Assembly: GCA_050018455.1 (NCBI GenBank)
Contig: JBEKAA010000016.1
Coordinates: forward strand, 33,796 to 97,795
Direction: 5' to 3'
From: RBG-13-68-16 sp050018455
Lineage (GTDB): Bacteria; Acidobacteriota; Thermoanaerobaculia; Thermoanaerobaculales; Thermoanaerobaculaceae
DNA length: 64,000 nucleotides
A program made the translations under genes and the position numbers. Of this stretch, positions 1-9,559 are shown one piece after another. The notes beneath the pieces are model-generated. The model made no database searches. It worked only from the letters and a program-made list of their open reading frames with translations, and was not told where the DNA came from. The number at the start of each line of letters is the position of its first letter. Positions within the stretch are counted from its first letter, which is position 1.

Positions 1-943
1 GATCGCCACGATCGCCCTCGACGAGGCGACGATCGTCAACAAGGTCGCGACGCTGAAGGCGGCGCAGGTGAACTTGGACTACACCAGGATCGTGTCGCCG
101 GTCATCGGCACGGTGATCACACGCGCCGTCGACGTCGGGCAAACGGTGGCCGCGAGCCTGTCGACACCGACCCTCTTCCTCATCGGCAAGGACCTGACGA
201 AGATGCAGGTCGACACCAACGTGAGCGAGGCGGATGTCGGCGCCGTGCGCGTCGGGCAGGCGGCGGTGTTCACCGTGCAGGCATACCCGGACCGGACCTT
301 TCGGGGTCAGGTCACGTCAATCCGCGAGGGACCGATCACGGTGCAGAACGTCGTCACCTATGACGTCGTCATCGCCGTGGACAATCCGGACCGCGCCCTG
401 TTCCCCGGCATGACCGCCGACACGCATATCGTCATCAATGAGCGTGATGACGTGCTGCGCGTCCCTCTGCCGGCGGTGCGCTTCAATCCGGAGGGCCTCA
501 GCCGCTTCAGGGGGGAGGGGTCCCGTACCGCCGAGGGCCGGTCAGGGGCGAGGGGCGAGGGCGGCACCGGGACATCCGCCGGAGGCGGCGAGCGCGAACG
601 CACGGGAGCGCAGGGCCGCACCGGTCCCGCGGGCGCCGGTACGGAAGCCGGGAGGCCCGGCGGCACCGGGCACTGGGGCGAGGGCCGGCCCGCGGGCGCG
701 GGCGCGCACCGCAGCCGGGTCTGGGTGCTGAACCCCGACGGCACGCTACGGGCGGTCGCGGTGACCACCGGTATCGACGACGGCGCCATGATCGAGGTTT
801 CCGCCGATGACCTGAAACCTGGAGACAAGGTAGTGGTCAACCAGGTCAACCGTTCCGAGCAGCGGAGCGGCAGCGCGGGTCCCAATCCGAACCCGGCGTT
901 CCGCCAGGGCCAGGGGCAGGTTCCGATGGGGCCACGGCTGTGA
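1..943 (+). CDS. MacA-like periplasmic adaptor, 5' truncated by window edge
   Basis: This is the C-terminal part of a membrane-fusion protein linking an inner-membrane ABC exporter to an outer-membrane channel. The frame is open from base 2. It begins at the end of the coiled-coil hairpin, continues through the lipoyl/barrel region (DYTRIVSPVIGTV, then VDTNVSEADVGAV) and ends with a membrane-proximal domain. Its stop overlaps the start of macB by 4 bases (GTGA), so the genes are probably coupled. The oddity is a Gly/Arg/Glu-rich low-complexity stretch at about 509-720, inserted into the otherwise ordinary membrane-proximal domain. Family assignment is good because of the adjacent MacB; the substrate is unknown. 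Confidence 0.9.
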   Translation, partial: IATIALDEATIVNKVATLKAAQVNLDYTRIVSPVIGTVITRAVDVGQTVAASLSTPTLFLIGKDLTKMQVDTNVSEADVGAVRVGQAAVFTVQAYPDRTFRGQVTSIREGPITVQNVVTYDVVIAVDNPDRALFPGMTADTHIVINERDDVLRVPLPAVRFNPEGLSRFRGEGSRTAEGRSGARGEGGTGTSAGGGERERTGAQGRTGPAGAGTEAGRPGGTGHWGEGRPAGAGAHRSRVWVLNPDGTLRAVAVTTGIDDGAMIEVSADDLKPGDKVVVNQVNRSEQRSGSAGPNPNPAFRQGQGQVPMGPRL

Positions 944-3036
944 GCGCGGCGGCGGAGCCTCACGTGCCCGAAGATCCGGTGATCGCCGTCCGCGGCGTGA
1001 CCAAGGTCTATCAGCTGGGGGACCAGGAGGTCCACGCTCTCCGGGGCATCAGCCTGACGATCGAGCGCGGGGAGTTCGTTGCCATCATGGGCGCCTCGGG
1101 GTCGGGGAAGTCCACCCTGATGAACATCATCGGCTGCCTCGACCAGCCGACCGCCGGCGCGTGCCTCCTCGACGGGATCGACGTCGCCGGACTGGACGAG
1201 CCCGCGCTGGCGGGCATCCGCAGCCGCCGGATCGGCTTCGTCTTCCAGACCTTCAACCTGCTGGCGCGCACCAGCGCTGCCGAGAACGTGGCGCTGCCGC
1301 TGTTCTACTCGGGTCAGCTGACCGGCAGCGCCGGCAAGGTGCGCGAGGCGCTGGCCCTGCTCGGACTGGCGGATCGCGAGCGCAACCATCCCAACCAGCT
1401 CTCCGGCGGCCAGCAGCAGCGCGTGGCGATAGCCCGCGCCCTGATCAACAACCCGACGATCCTGCTCGCCGACGAGCCGACGGGCAACCTCGATTCCCAA
1501 ACGGCCAAAGAGATCATGGGGACGATCCGGGCGCTCAATCGGGAACGCGGCCTGACGGTCGTCCTCGTCACCCACGAACGGGCGATGGCCGAGGTCGCAG
1601 ATCGCATCATCAATATCAGCGACGGCCTCGTGGTGTCCGATGAGCGGAGAACCGGGAAGAAGGTGGTGCCCGATCTGACCGCGATTGCATCCCGCGAAGG
1701 CCTGCAAACGGCGTCGGTGCTTTCCGAGGTGCGTTCCTTTCTCTGGATGGCGCTGCTCGCTGCCGGTCGAGGCATCGGCCGCAACAAGCTGCGGTCGGCA
1801 CTGACCATGCTCGGCATCTTCATCGGCGTCGCCGCCCTGATCGCCATGCTGGCGGTCGGCGAAGGGGCGCGAGCGGCCCTTCAGAAACAGCTCCAAAGCC
1901 TGGGCACCAACTTGCTCATTGTGTTGCCGGGGACGACCCGCTTCAACGGCGTGCGGGCGGGCATCGGCAGCGCCACCAGCCTCAGAGTGACCGACGGCGC
2001 CGCGATCCTGGAGGAGGATTCCGCGGTTGCCGACATGAGCTACGTGAATCGCCAGTCCGCCCAGGTGGTCTACAACAACCAGAACTGGTCGACGAGCGTG
2101 CAGGGAGTCACGCCGAGCTATCTCTCGATCCGGGACTGGCCGGTGGTGGCGGGCCGCAAGCTCAACGACCAGGATGAAGACAACGCCAGGACGGTCTGTA
2201 TCCTGGGTCAGACCGTCCTCACCAACATCTTCGGGGAGTTCGAGGACCCGCTGGGCGCCACCATCCGGGTCAAGAACGTGGACATGCAGGTGGTGGGGGT
2301 GCTTGCCATCAAGGGTCACTCGGCGACCGGACAGGACCAGGACGACACCGTCCTCATCCCGTTCCGCACGTCCCAGGAGCGGGTCCTCGGCGCGGCCGCG
2401 CCCAGCTCGGCCCAGAGCCAGTCGAGCGTTTTCTTCACGCCGCCTAACCCGTTCGGCATCCAGCCCAAGCTGACGGGGTTCGTGCACACGATGTACGTGC
2501 AGGCGCGCAGTACGGCGCTGGTCAAGACCGCGCTGCAACAGGTGACGCAGACGCTCGAGCGGCGCCACCGGATCAAGCCTGGCCAGCCCGACGACTTCAC
2601 CGTGCGTGACCTGACCGAGATCGCCGAGGTGGCGGAGGAAAGCAGCCGCGTGATGGAGCTGCTGCTGGCGGCGATCGCCTCGATCTCGCTGCTCGTCGGC
2701 GGCATCGGCATCATGAACATCCTGCTCGTGTCGGTCACCGAGCGCACGAGGGAGATCGGCATCCGGATGGCGATCGGCGCCCGGCGCGTCCACGTCCTTC
2801 TCCAGTTCCTCGTCGAGGCGGCGCTGCTCAGCCTGATGGGCGGCGGGGCCGGCGTGCTGACCGGCGCCGTCGCATCGAAGGTGATCTCGCGGGTGGCCGG
2901 CTGGCCGACGTTGCTGCATCCGATGGTGGTCCTCGCGGCCTTCCTGTTCTCGGCGGCGATCGGCCTCTTCTTCGGCTACTACCCGGCGCGTCAAGCCTCC
3001 CTGCTGAATCCGATCGACGCCCTGCGCTATGAGTGA
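940..3036 (+). CDS. macB: MacB-type ABC transporter, fused ATPase and permease
   Basis: A 698-residue exporter subunit that binds ATP in the cytoplasm and drives efflux through the adaptor and outer-membrane channel. The ATPase is N-terminal: Walker A GASGSGKST at residues 51-59, signature LSGGQQQR near 153, Walker B ILLADEPTG near 174. A first membrane helix at about 280-300 is followed by a large periplasmic domain and three C-terminal helices (FtsX fold), the usual MacB order. The start is the GTG overlapping the adaptor stop. It lies second in an adaptor-MacB-outer membrane factor operon. Macrolides, lipids or peptides are possible substrates; the sequence does not decide. Confidence 0.95.
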   Translation: MSAAAEPHVPEDPVIAVRGVTKVYQLGDQEVHALRGISLTIERGEFVAIMGASGSGKSTLMNIIGCLDQPTAGACLLDGIDVAGLDEPALAGIRSRRIGFVFQTFNLLARTSAAENVALPLFYSGQLTGSAGKVREALALLGLADRERNHPNQLSGGQQQRVAIARALINNPTILLADEPTGNLDSQTAKEIMGTIRALNRERGLTVVLVTHERAMAEVADRIINISDGLVVSDERRTGKKVVPDLTAIASREGLQTASVLSEVRSFLWMALLAAGRGIGRNKLRSALTMLGIFIGVAALIAMLAVGEGARAALQKQLQSLGTNLLIVLPGTTRFNGVRAGIGSATSLRVTDGAAILEEDSAVADMSYVNRQSAQVVYNNQNWSTSVQGVTPSYLSIRDWPVVAGRKLNDQDEDNARTVCILGQTVLTNIFGEFEDPLGATIRVKNVDMQVVGVLAIKGHSATGQDQDDTVLIPFRTSQERVLGAAAPSSAQSQSSVFFTPPNPFGIQPKLTGFVHTMYVQARSTALVKTALQQVTQTLERRHRIKPGQPDDFTVRDLTEIAEVAEESSRVMELLLAAIASISLLVGGIGIMNILLVSVTERTREIGIRMAIGARRVHVLLQFLVEAALLSLMGGGAGVLTGAVASKVISRVAGWPTLLHPMVVLAAFLFSAAIGLFFGYYPARQASLLNPIDALRYE

Positions 3037-3073
3037 GATTGATGATGCGAGATTGGTGGAAAGGGGCTGGTGC

Positions 3074-4561
3074 GTGACGAGCCGATTTGCGAGAGGGATG
3101 AAGTGGAATCGCGGCGGCGCCGCGCTCGCTCTTTGTCTGGCTCTGGTGCTGCCGCTCGGCGGCTGCCTCGTGGGCCCCAACTTCAACCGGCCGGCGCCTC
3201 CGGACATCGCCACATACCTGCCGCCGGAACCGCCGCCGGCGCAGCCGGAGAGCGGCGCCGACGCGGCGCAGCACATCGCGCTCGGAGAGCGCATCCCGGC
3301 GCAATGGTGGGAGTTGTTCCACAGCTCGCGCCTCGACGAGACGCTGCGCCAGGTGATCGCCGCCAGCTACACGCTGACCGCCGCCAAGGCCACCCTGGCG
3401 CAGGCCCAGGAAGCGATCGTCGAGGCCCGCGCCGCGCTCTACCCGCAGATCGCTCTCGGCGCGTCGGCGCACCGTTCGAGCGTCCCGGCAGGGCTGGGCG
3501 CGACCGGGAACCTCTTCTCCGTAGGCCCAACCGTCAGTTACTCGATCGATGCGTTCGGCGGGACACGGCGACGCATCGAGCAGGAAACGGCTCTGGCGGA
3601 GAACCAGCGCTACCAGCTCGCCGCGGCGTACCTCACCCTGACCGGCAACTCCGTCACGCAGGCGATCACCATCGCCTCGACGAACTTCCAGATCACGACG
3701 GTGCAGGACGTGATCAACAACGATCAGAAGAACCTCGATATGGTGCGGGGTGAGTTCGACGCCGGCAAGGTGGCCCGGACCGACGTGCTGACCGCCGAGG
3801 CGCAGCTGGCGGCCGACCGCACGCAGCTGGCGCCGCTGCGCCAGCAGCTGAGCGTGGCCCGTCATGCGCTGGCCGTCCTCGCCAGCCAGGCCCCTGGCCG
3901 GTGGGCGCCGCCGGATTTCGCGATCGACGAGTTCGCTCTCCCCAACGACGTGCCCGTCACCCTGCCTTCGGAGCTCGTCCATCAGCGTCCCGACATCCTG
4001 GCCTCCGAGGCGCTGCTCCACTCCGACAGCGCGGCGATCGGCGTGGCGACCGCGCAGCTGTACCCTTCGATCACTCTTTCCGCATCCCTGAGCCAGGAGG
4101 CGGCGACGCTCGCCAACCTGCTGCGTTCCGCGAGTCGGGCCTGGGATGCGGGCGCCGGCCTCGACGCGCCGTTGTACGCCGGGGGCGCTCTGCGAGCGCA
4201 GCAGCGCGCCGCGATCGATGCCTACGACGCCCAGCTGGCGACTTATCGACAGACGATCGTACTGGCGTTCGGCCAGGTGGCGGACGCCTTGAGCGCTCTC
4301 GAGCACGATGCCGAGCTGGTGTCGGCGTCCCGCCGATCGGTCGATATCGCCAGTGCCTCGCTCGAGCTGCAGCGATTGAGCTATGCGGCGGGGAAGACCA
4401 GCGCGCTGGATCTGATCGTCGCCGAGAACACCTATTCCAGCGCGCGCCTCGGCTACGTGCGCGCCATCGGCCAGCGCCTGTCGGACACGGCCGGGCTCTT
4501 CATCGCTCTCGGCGGCGGCTGGTGGAGCGATAGCGGTCCGGCGCCGGCTTCCGCACCCTAG
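3074..4561 (+). CDS. NodT/TolC-family outer-membrane efflux lipoprotein
   Basis: The outer-membrane channel of the MacAB-like pump. The chosen GTG start has GGAAAGGGG seven bases upstream and gives a lipoprotein signal ending in lipobox LGGC; an ATG at 3029 overlapping macB would add 15 residues. Two repeated outer-membrane-efflux domains follow (for example LAQAQEAIVEARAALYPQIA, and a second set with ATAQLYPSITLSASLSQ). The TAG stop is the second half of CCTAG, the outer edge of the 49-bp dispersed repeat at 4557, so the last residues (PAPASAP) may have been altered by repeat insertion. Function is confident, start moderately so. Confidence 0.9.
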   Translation: MTSRFARGMKWNRGGAALALCLALVLPLGGCLVGPNFNRPAPPDIATYLPPEPPPAQPESGADAAQHIALGERIPAQWWELFHSSRLDETLRQVIAASYTLTAAKATLAQAQEAIVEARAALYPQIALGASAHRSSVPAGLGATGNLFSVGPTVSYSIDAFGGTRRRIEQETALAENQRYQLAAAYLTLTGNSVTQAITIASTNFQITTVQDVINNDQKNLDMVRGEFDAGKVARTDVLTAEAQLAADRTQLAPLRQQLSVARHALAVLASQAPGRWAPPDFAIDEFALPNDVPVTLPSELVHQRPDILASEALLHSDSAAIGVATAQLYPSITLSASLSQEAATLANLLRSASRAWDAGAGLDAPLYAGGALRAQQRAAIDAYDAQLATYRQTIVLAFGQVADALSALEHDAELVSASRRSVDIASASLELQRLSYAAGKTSALDLIVAENTYSSARLGYVRAIGQRLSDTAGLFIALGGGWWSDSGPAPASAP

Positions 4562-4605
4562 CCTGGACCATTCATGAGGGTTCTGCTGCGAACGCGGGTC
4601 TGGCC
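4557..4605 (+). repeat. 49-bp dispersed repeat, copy 1
   Basis: Begins CCTAGCCTGGACCATTC and contains ATGAGGGTTCTGCTGCGAAC. It differs by two bases from the copy at 57372 and by three from the one at 17495. All three are in the same orientation at the 3' end of a plus-strand gene. This copy holds the TAG stop of the efflux lipoprotein and the ATG used by the next gene. No opposite end is visible downstream, so it looks like a solo terminus. Confidence 0.85.
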
Positions 4606-6727
4606 AGCCGATCCGGAGCCGCCCCAACCGGCGTCGGGCCCGCCGCAGGGGCCCGCATGGGAAAGGGCCCTGCTGCCGGCCATCATGCTGCTGGCGGCGC
4701 TGCTGCGCCTCTGGGGTCTGACCCGGAACCAGTTCGGAAACACCTATTACGCCGCGGCGGTGCGCAGCATGCTGGAAAGCTGGCATACCTTCTTCTTTGC
4801 GTCCTTCGATCCTGCGGGAGTCGTGAGCGTGGACAAACCGCCGGTTGCCCTCTGGGTTCAGACGGCGAGCGCCAGGCTGCTGGGCTTCAGCAGCCTCGCC
4901 GTGCTGCTGCCCCAGGCCCTGGAAGGGCTGCTTTCGGTGGCCTTGGTCTACGCCCTGGTCCGGCGGCGCTTCGACCGCTGGGCGGCGTTGCTGGCGGCTC
5001 TTGCCATGGCGGTCTGCCCCATTGCGGTGGCCGTCGACCGTTTCAACAACGTCGACAGCTGCCTCGTCCTGATCTTGCTGCTGGCGGCCGTGCTCCTGAG
5101 CCGGGCCACCGAGACGGCCAGGCGGGGGCTGCTGCTGCTGGCCATGGCCATCGTGGGGATTGCCTTCAACAGCAAGATGATGGCGGCCTTTGTGGTGTTG
5201 CCGGCTTTCTATCTCCTTTACTTTGTGGGGGCCGCCGCCTCCCTGCGCAAGAGGCTGGCCGACCTGAGTCTGGCATCCCTGGTGTTGTTCGTGGTGTCGC
5301 TGTCCTGGCCCCTGGCGGTGGACCTGACGCCGCCTGGACAGCGGCCCTTCGTCGGCAGCACACAGGACAACTCGATGATCACCCTGTCTCTGGGGTGGAA
5401 CGGATTTCAAAGGCTCCTGAGCCGCGGGCGGCGGTTCGGAGGCCCGGAAGTCGGGGCCCGCCCCTCCTCTGCCGGGGCCGGCGGCCCCGCGGCGGAACGG
5501 CAGGCCATCCGGCCACCGGGCGCCCGGGCGGGGGGCAGGCTCGGCGGCCGCCGGATGGGCCAGTTCATGGTGACCGCGGACCCGGGACCGCTGCGGCTGA
5601 CCGATGGGAACATGGCCAGCCAGGTGCTGTGGCTCTTGCCGCTGGCCCTGCTGGGCTTGCTGGTGGCCACGGGAAAGCTCCCCCGAGGCCTGCCCATTCC
5701 CGTCGCCCAGCATCCTCTGCTGCTCTGGTCGGGCTGGCTGGCCAGCTACGCCGTGGCGTTCAGCTTCATGCGCGGGGCCATGCACGTCTATTACATGGTG
5801 ATGCTGGGGCCCCCCATGGCCGCGCTTCTCGGCATCGGCTGCCGGGCCCTCTGGCTCGAGTTCCGGGAGGGCAAGCGCGCCCTGCTCTTGCCTCTTGGGC
5901 TGCTGGCAACGGCAGGGTGGCAGATGTTCCTGCTTCGGGACTATCCAGAGTGGGAGATCCGGCTCCTGCCGTTGCTGCTGGCGGGGTCCGGCCTGGGCGC
6001 ACTGGGGCTTGTGGTCTTCCGGACGTCACCGGACCGGGGGTCCGGATCTGCCTGGATGGCCCGCGCCATGGTCCTGGGCCTGGCGGCCCTGTTCCTTTGC
6101 CCCTTGGTCTGGTCCCTGACCCCGGTCCTGGCGGCCGGGCCGGGCGGCTCCCCGGACGTCAACCCCAACGTGCTGTTGCAGCGCCCGGGCCAGGCTTCTC
6201 CTCTGGGCGGGCGGGAAAATACCCAGAACCCGCAGCGCCTGCTGGAGTTCTTGAAGACCAAACGGCATGGGGAGCAATACCTGGTGGCGGCCCAGAACGT
6301 CCGGGCAGTGGCTCCCATTATCATTCAGACTGGCGAGCCCGCCATCGCCCTGGGAGGGTTCAGCGGAGGAGACCCCGCTCTCACGGTGGATCAACTTGCC
6401 GAGTGGGTCCACCAAGGGCGCCTCCGGTACATGCTGCTGTCCGACACCGGCGGCCGCGGAGGATGGGGGCCGCCTGCGGCTCTCGGGGAGGGTCGGGGAC
6501 TCGACCCTGGGGGCACACAGGGGTTCGCGGCCGAGATCGCCACGTGGGTGCGCGAGCACGGGCAGCGGGTGGATCCGGGCCTGTGGCAGTCGCCCCAGGA
6601 GCAGGAGGCCCAAAAGGCGGCCATGCGCCAGGCCGGCCGGCGCCAGGGACTGTCCGGCGCCGGGCGAGGCCCGGGACGTGGTTTCGGTGCCTCCCAGCTT
6701 TACGATCTTCGCCCGGAACTGGAGTGA
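4574..6727 (+). CDS. GT39-like integral membrane glycosyltransferase (YkcB/ArnT type)
   Basis: A 717-residue polytopic GT-C protein expected to move a sugar from a polyprenyl-phosphate donor to an extracytoplasmic acceptor. About ten hydrophobic helices are visible. The first luminal loop has the acidic motif expected of this fold (SFDPAGVVSVDKPPVALW), and RFNNVDSCLVL follows. A Gly/Arg-rich low-complexity loop lies near residues 275-325. The soluble C-terminal domain (about 560-717) resembles the tail of YkcA/YkcB-type mannosyltransferases. The first eleven codons (MRVLLRTRVWP) lie inside the dispersed repeat and lack an obvious ribosome-binding site, so the native start may be elsewhere, for example the ATG at 4685. 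Donor and acceptor are unknown. Confidence 0.85.
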   Translation: MRVLLRTRVWPADPEPPQPASGPPQGPAWERALLPAIMLLAALLRLWGLTRNQFGNTYYAAAVRSMLESWHTFFFASFDPAGVVSVDKPPVALWVQTASARLLGFSSLAVLLPQALEGLLSVALVYALVRRRFDRWAALLAALAMAVCPIAVAVDRFNNVDSCLVLILLLAAVLLSRATETARRGLLLLAMAIVGIAFNSKMMAAFVVLPAFYLLYFVGAAASLRKRLADLSLASLVLFVVSLSWPLAVDLTPPGQRPFVGSTQDNSMITLSLGWNGFQRLLSRGRRFGGPEVGARPSSAGAGGPAAERQAIRPPGARAGGRLGGRRMGQFMVTADPGPLRLTDGNMASQVLWLLPLALLGLLVATGKLPRGLPIPVAQHPLLLWSGWLASYAVAFSFMRGAMHVYYMVMLGPPMAALLGIGCRALWLEFREGKRALLLPLGLLATAGWQMFLLRDYPEWEIRLLPLLLAGSGLGALGLVVFRTSPDRGSGSAWMARAMVLGLAALFLCPLVWSLTPVLAAGPGGSPDVNPNVLLQRPGQASPLGGRENTQNPQRLLEFLKTKRHGEQYLVAAQNVRAVAPIIIQTGEPAIALGGFSGGDPALTVDQLAEWVHQGRLRYMLLSDTGGRGGWGPPAALGEGRGLDPGGTQGFAAEIATWVREHGQRVDPGLWQSPQEQEAQKAAMRQAGRRQGLSGAGRGPGRGFGASQLYDLRPELE

Positions 6728-6740
6728 AGTGGAGGGAACC

Positions 6741-9511
6741 ATGACTCGGATCCGCGAGACGCTCATCTGTGGCCTTGTGCTGCTGTGCCTTGTGCTGCTG
6801 TGCCTTCCCCTGCTCTGCGATCGGCTTGCCTTTTCCCAGCCGACAAGACCAACGCAGGCGGTTCCTCCTCCCGCGACCGGGCAGGCAGCACGGTCGAGCC
6901 AGACGCCAGCCCCGGTCCCCTCCCCTTCAGTCGTCTCGGAACTCGCCGCGACCCTCCCGGAGTCGGCGAAGCTCCCGCTCGACCCGGCGGTTCGCACCGG
7001 AGTTCTCGCCAACGGTCTCACCTACTACGTGAGGCACAACGCGCGCCCTGAAAAGCGCGCCGAGATCTGGCTGGCTGTCAACGCCGGCTCAACCCTCGAG
7101 GACGACGACCAGCAGGGCCTGGCTCACCTCGTCGAGCACATGGCGTTCCGCGGCACCAAGAACTTCAAGAAGCTCGAGATCATCAACTTCATGGAACGGA
7201 TCGGGATGAAGTTCGGCCCGGACATCAACGCGCACACGGGATTCGACGAGACCGTATACATGTTGACGGTCCCGACGGACGACGCGGCCGTCGTTGAACG
7301 GGCGCTCGCGATCCTCTACGACTGGTCCTGCAACGTCTCGTTCGACGACCACGACATCGACACCGAGCGCGGGGTCGTGCTCGAGGAGTGGCGGCTCGGG
7401 CGCGGCGCAGAAGCCCGGATGCTGGACAAGCAGTTCCCCACCCTGTTCAAGGGCTCCCGCTACGCAGAGCGCCTGACGATCGGCAAGAAGGAGGTCATCG
7501 AGACGGCGCCGCACGAGACGATCCGGCGCTTCTACCGCGACTGGTACCGGCCCGACCTGATGGCCGTCATCGTCGTCGGCGAGGTGGACCCGGAGGCGAT
7601 CGAGCAGTCGATCAGGACCCGGTTCGCGTCCCTGGTGAACCCTCCGAAACCGCGGCCCCGGACGCTGTTCCCGGTTCCCGACCACGCCGAAACTCTGGTT
7701 TCGACCGCGACCGACCCGGAGGCGACCTCGACACGGGTGGGGGTGTACTACAAGCTCCCCAAGAAAAATTTCGTCACGGTCGCGGACTTCCGACGGACCC
7801 TGGTCGAGAGCCTCTACCACGGGATGGTCAACAGCCGTCTCGCCGAGCTGCGCCAACGACCCGACCCGCCGTTCCTGTACGCGTTCTCCGGCTCGGGCTC
7901 GTTCGTCCGCACGCGGGACGTCGTCTACCAGACCGCCGGGGTCCAGGAGGCCGGGCTGGCGCGCGGGATCGAGACGCTCCTCGTTGAGCTGGCGCGCGTG
8001 GACGCGCATGGGTTCGGCGCGTCCGAGTTCGGGCGGATCAAGAAGCAGCTTCTCCGTTCCTTCGAGACAGCGTACCAGGAGCGCGACAAGACCGAGTCGG
8101 ACAGCTACAGCGACGAGATATCCAGCGCCTTCCTCGAACGCGAGCCGATGCCGGGGATCGCTGTGGAGTTCGGACTTGCCCAACGGTTCCTCCCCGCCAT
8201 CTCGCTCGACGAGGTCGACCATCTGGCACGGGAGTGGATCGGCGACTCCAACCGCGTCATTCTCGTCAACGGGCCCGAAAAGGCGGCCACGCTGCTGCCG
8301 TCCGAGGAGCAGCTGCGGGAGATCTTCAAGGAGGCCGACACGAGCAAACCCGAGCCCTGGGTGGACCGCGTGCGACAGGAGCCGCTGGTCCCGACCCCGC
8401 CGCAACCCGCAATCATCACCGAGGAGACGGCGATCGCCCCGCTCGGCGTGACGCGCTGGAAGCTCTCGAACGACGTCGTGGTTCTCCTCAAGCCGACCGA
8501 CTTCAAGAACGACGAGGTGCTGCTGGGCGGGTTCAACCCCGGCGGCAGCTCGCTCGTGAGCGACGATCGCTACGTCTCGACCAGCTATGCGTCGCAGGTG
8601 CTCTCGGAGGGCGGCTGGGGTCAGTTCGACAAGATCGAGCTGGGCAAGGCGCTAGCCGACAAGATCGCCCGCGCCTCTGCTTACATCGGCGGGCTGGAGG
8701 AAAGCGTCAGCGGGAGTGCCTCGCCGCAGGACCTCGAAACGATGTTCCAGCTCCTCTACCTGAACTTCACCTCGCCGCGAGCCGACGAGAAGGCGTTCAC
8801 GGCCTGGAAAGCGCGCACGAAGGCGACGATCGAGAACCGGCTGGCGCGCCCGGAGACCGTGTTTGCCGACGCCATGCTGGTCACGATGGCGCAGGGGCAC
8901 TTCCGCAGGAGGCCGATGACCGTCGCGATCCTCGACGAGGTCGATCTGAAGACCGCGGAGGCGGTGTGGCGCGAACGCTTCGGCGACGCGAGCGGTTTCA
9001 CGTTCGGACTGGTCGGCGCGTTCACGCTCGACCAGATCCGCCCGCTCGTGCTGCGCTACCTCGGCGGCTTGCCGTCACACGGACGCAGGGAGACCTGGAA
9101 GGACGTCGGGATTCGGCCCCCCGGGGGCGCGGTGAAGGTCGAGGTCAAGAAGGGGATCGAGCCGAAGAGTCAGGTCCGCATGACGTTCACAGGGCCGGCC
9201 ACGTGGAGTCCGGAAGCCGACCACCTGATCGGAGCGCTCGGCGAAGCGCTGCGAATTCGGCTCCGGGACGTGCTGCGGGAGGACATGGGCGGCGTCTACG
9301 GCGTCGGTTCGTACGGTTCCATCTCGCGCGCTCCGGTTGAGCAGTACGTGTTCTCGATCGCCTTCGGCTGCGACCCCGAGCGGGTCGCCGAGCTCAAGAA
9401 GGCGGTCGAGGGCGTGCTGGATGCGGCGAAGAAGGACGGATTCGCCCCGGATGTCGTCGGCAAGGTGAGGGAGCAGCAACTGCGCGAGCGCGAGACCGAC
9501 CTCAAAGAGAA
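6741..9511 (+). pseudogene. M16 zinc metallopeptidase, 5' portion, split by transposon
   Basis: The main part of an exported pitrilysin/insulinase-type peptidase. An N-terminal hydrophobic segment (LICGLVLLCLVLLCLPLL) acts as signal or anchor. The inverted zinc motif HLVEH is at residues 129-133 with the downstream glutamate in ERGVVLEEW, and a second M16 domain lies in the C-terminal half. The gene is broken after LKEN at 9511 by the element at 9512. The surviving frame runs through the left inverted repeat and stops at 9563 with a foreign tail. Joining base 9511 to 13312 restores one open frame of 1007 residues, so the insertion is clean and probably recent. The product lacks only about 80 residues and might still fold. 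Confidence 0.93.
9504..9511. repeat. 8-bp target-site duplication, left copy
   Basis: AAAGAGAA, repeated exactly at 13304-13311 on the other side of the transposon. Eight bases is the duplication length expected for the IS1595 family. Each copy is in frame with the split peptidase gene (Lys-Glu-Asn). Confidence 0.93.
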
Positions 9512-9536
9512 CGGAATTATCGGCTTGACAAACCCA
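9512..9536 (+). repeat. Left terminal inverted repeat of the transposon
   Basis: Starts CGGAATTATCGGCTTGACAA and ends ACCCA. It pairs with the reverse complement of 13279-13303 at 22 of 25 positions, with mismatches at positions 5, 13 and 17. It contains TTGACA, a consensus -35 hexamer. Confidence 0.92.
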
Positions 9537-9552
9537 CGAACTAGCCTTTTAT
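9525..9552 (+). promoter_or_regulatory. Candidate transposase/RM promoter overlapping the left end
   Basis: TTGACA (9525-9530, inside the inverted repeat), a 16-base spacer and TTTTAT (9547-9552). Transcription would start around 9559, almost on the ATG at 9560, so the message would be leaderless or nearly so. The -35 match is exact; the -10 matches four of six. Inferred from sequence only. Confidence 0.45.
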
Positions 9553-9559
9553 TGGAAGC

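Noticed and set aside
358..3294. A 978-codon open frame on the minus strand across macB
   Set aside because: It is the antisense shadow of a clear ABC transporter in GC-rich DNA; composition is Arg/His/Gln-rich with no motif.
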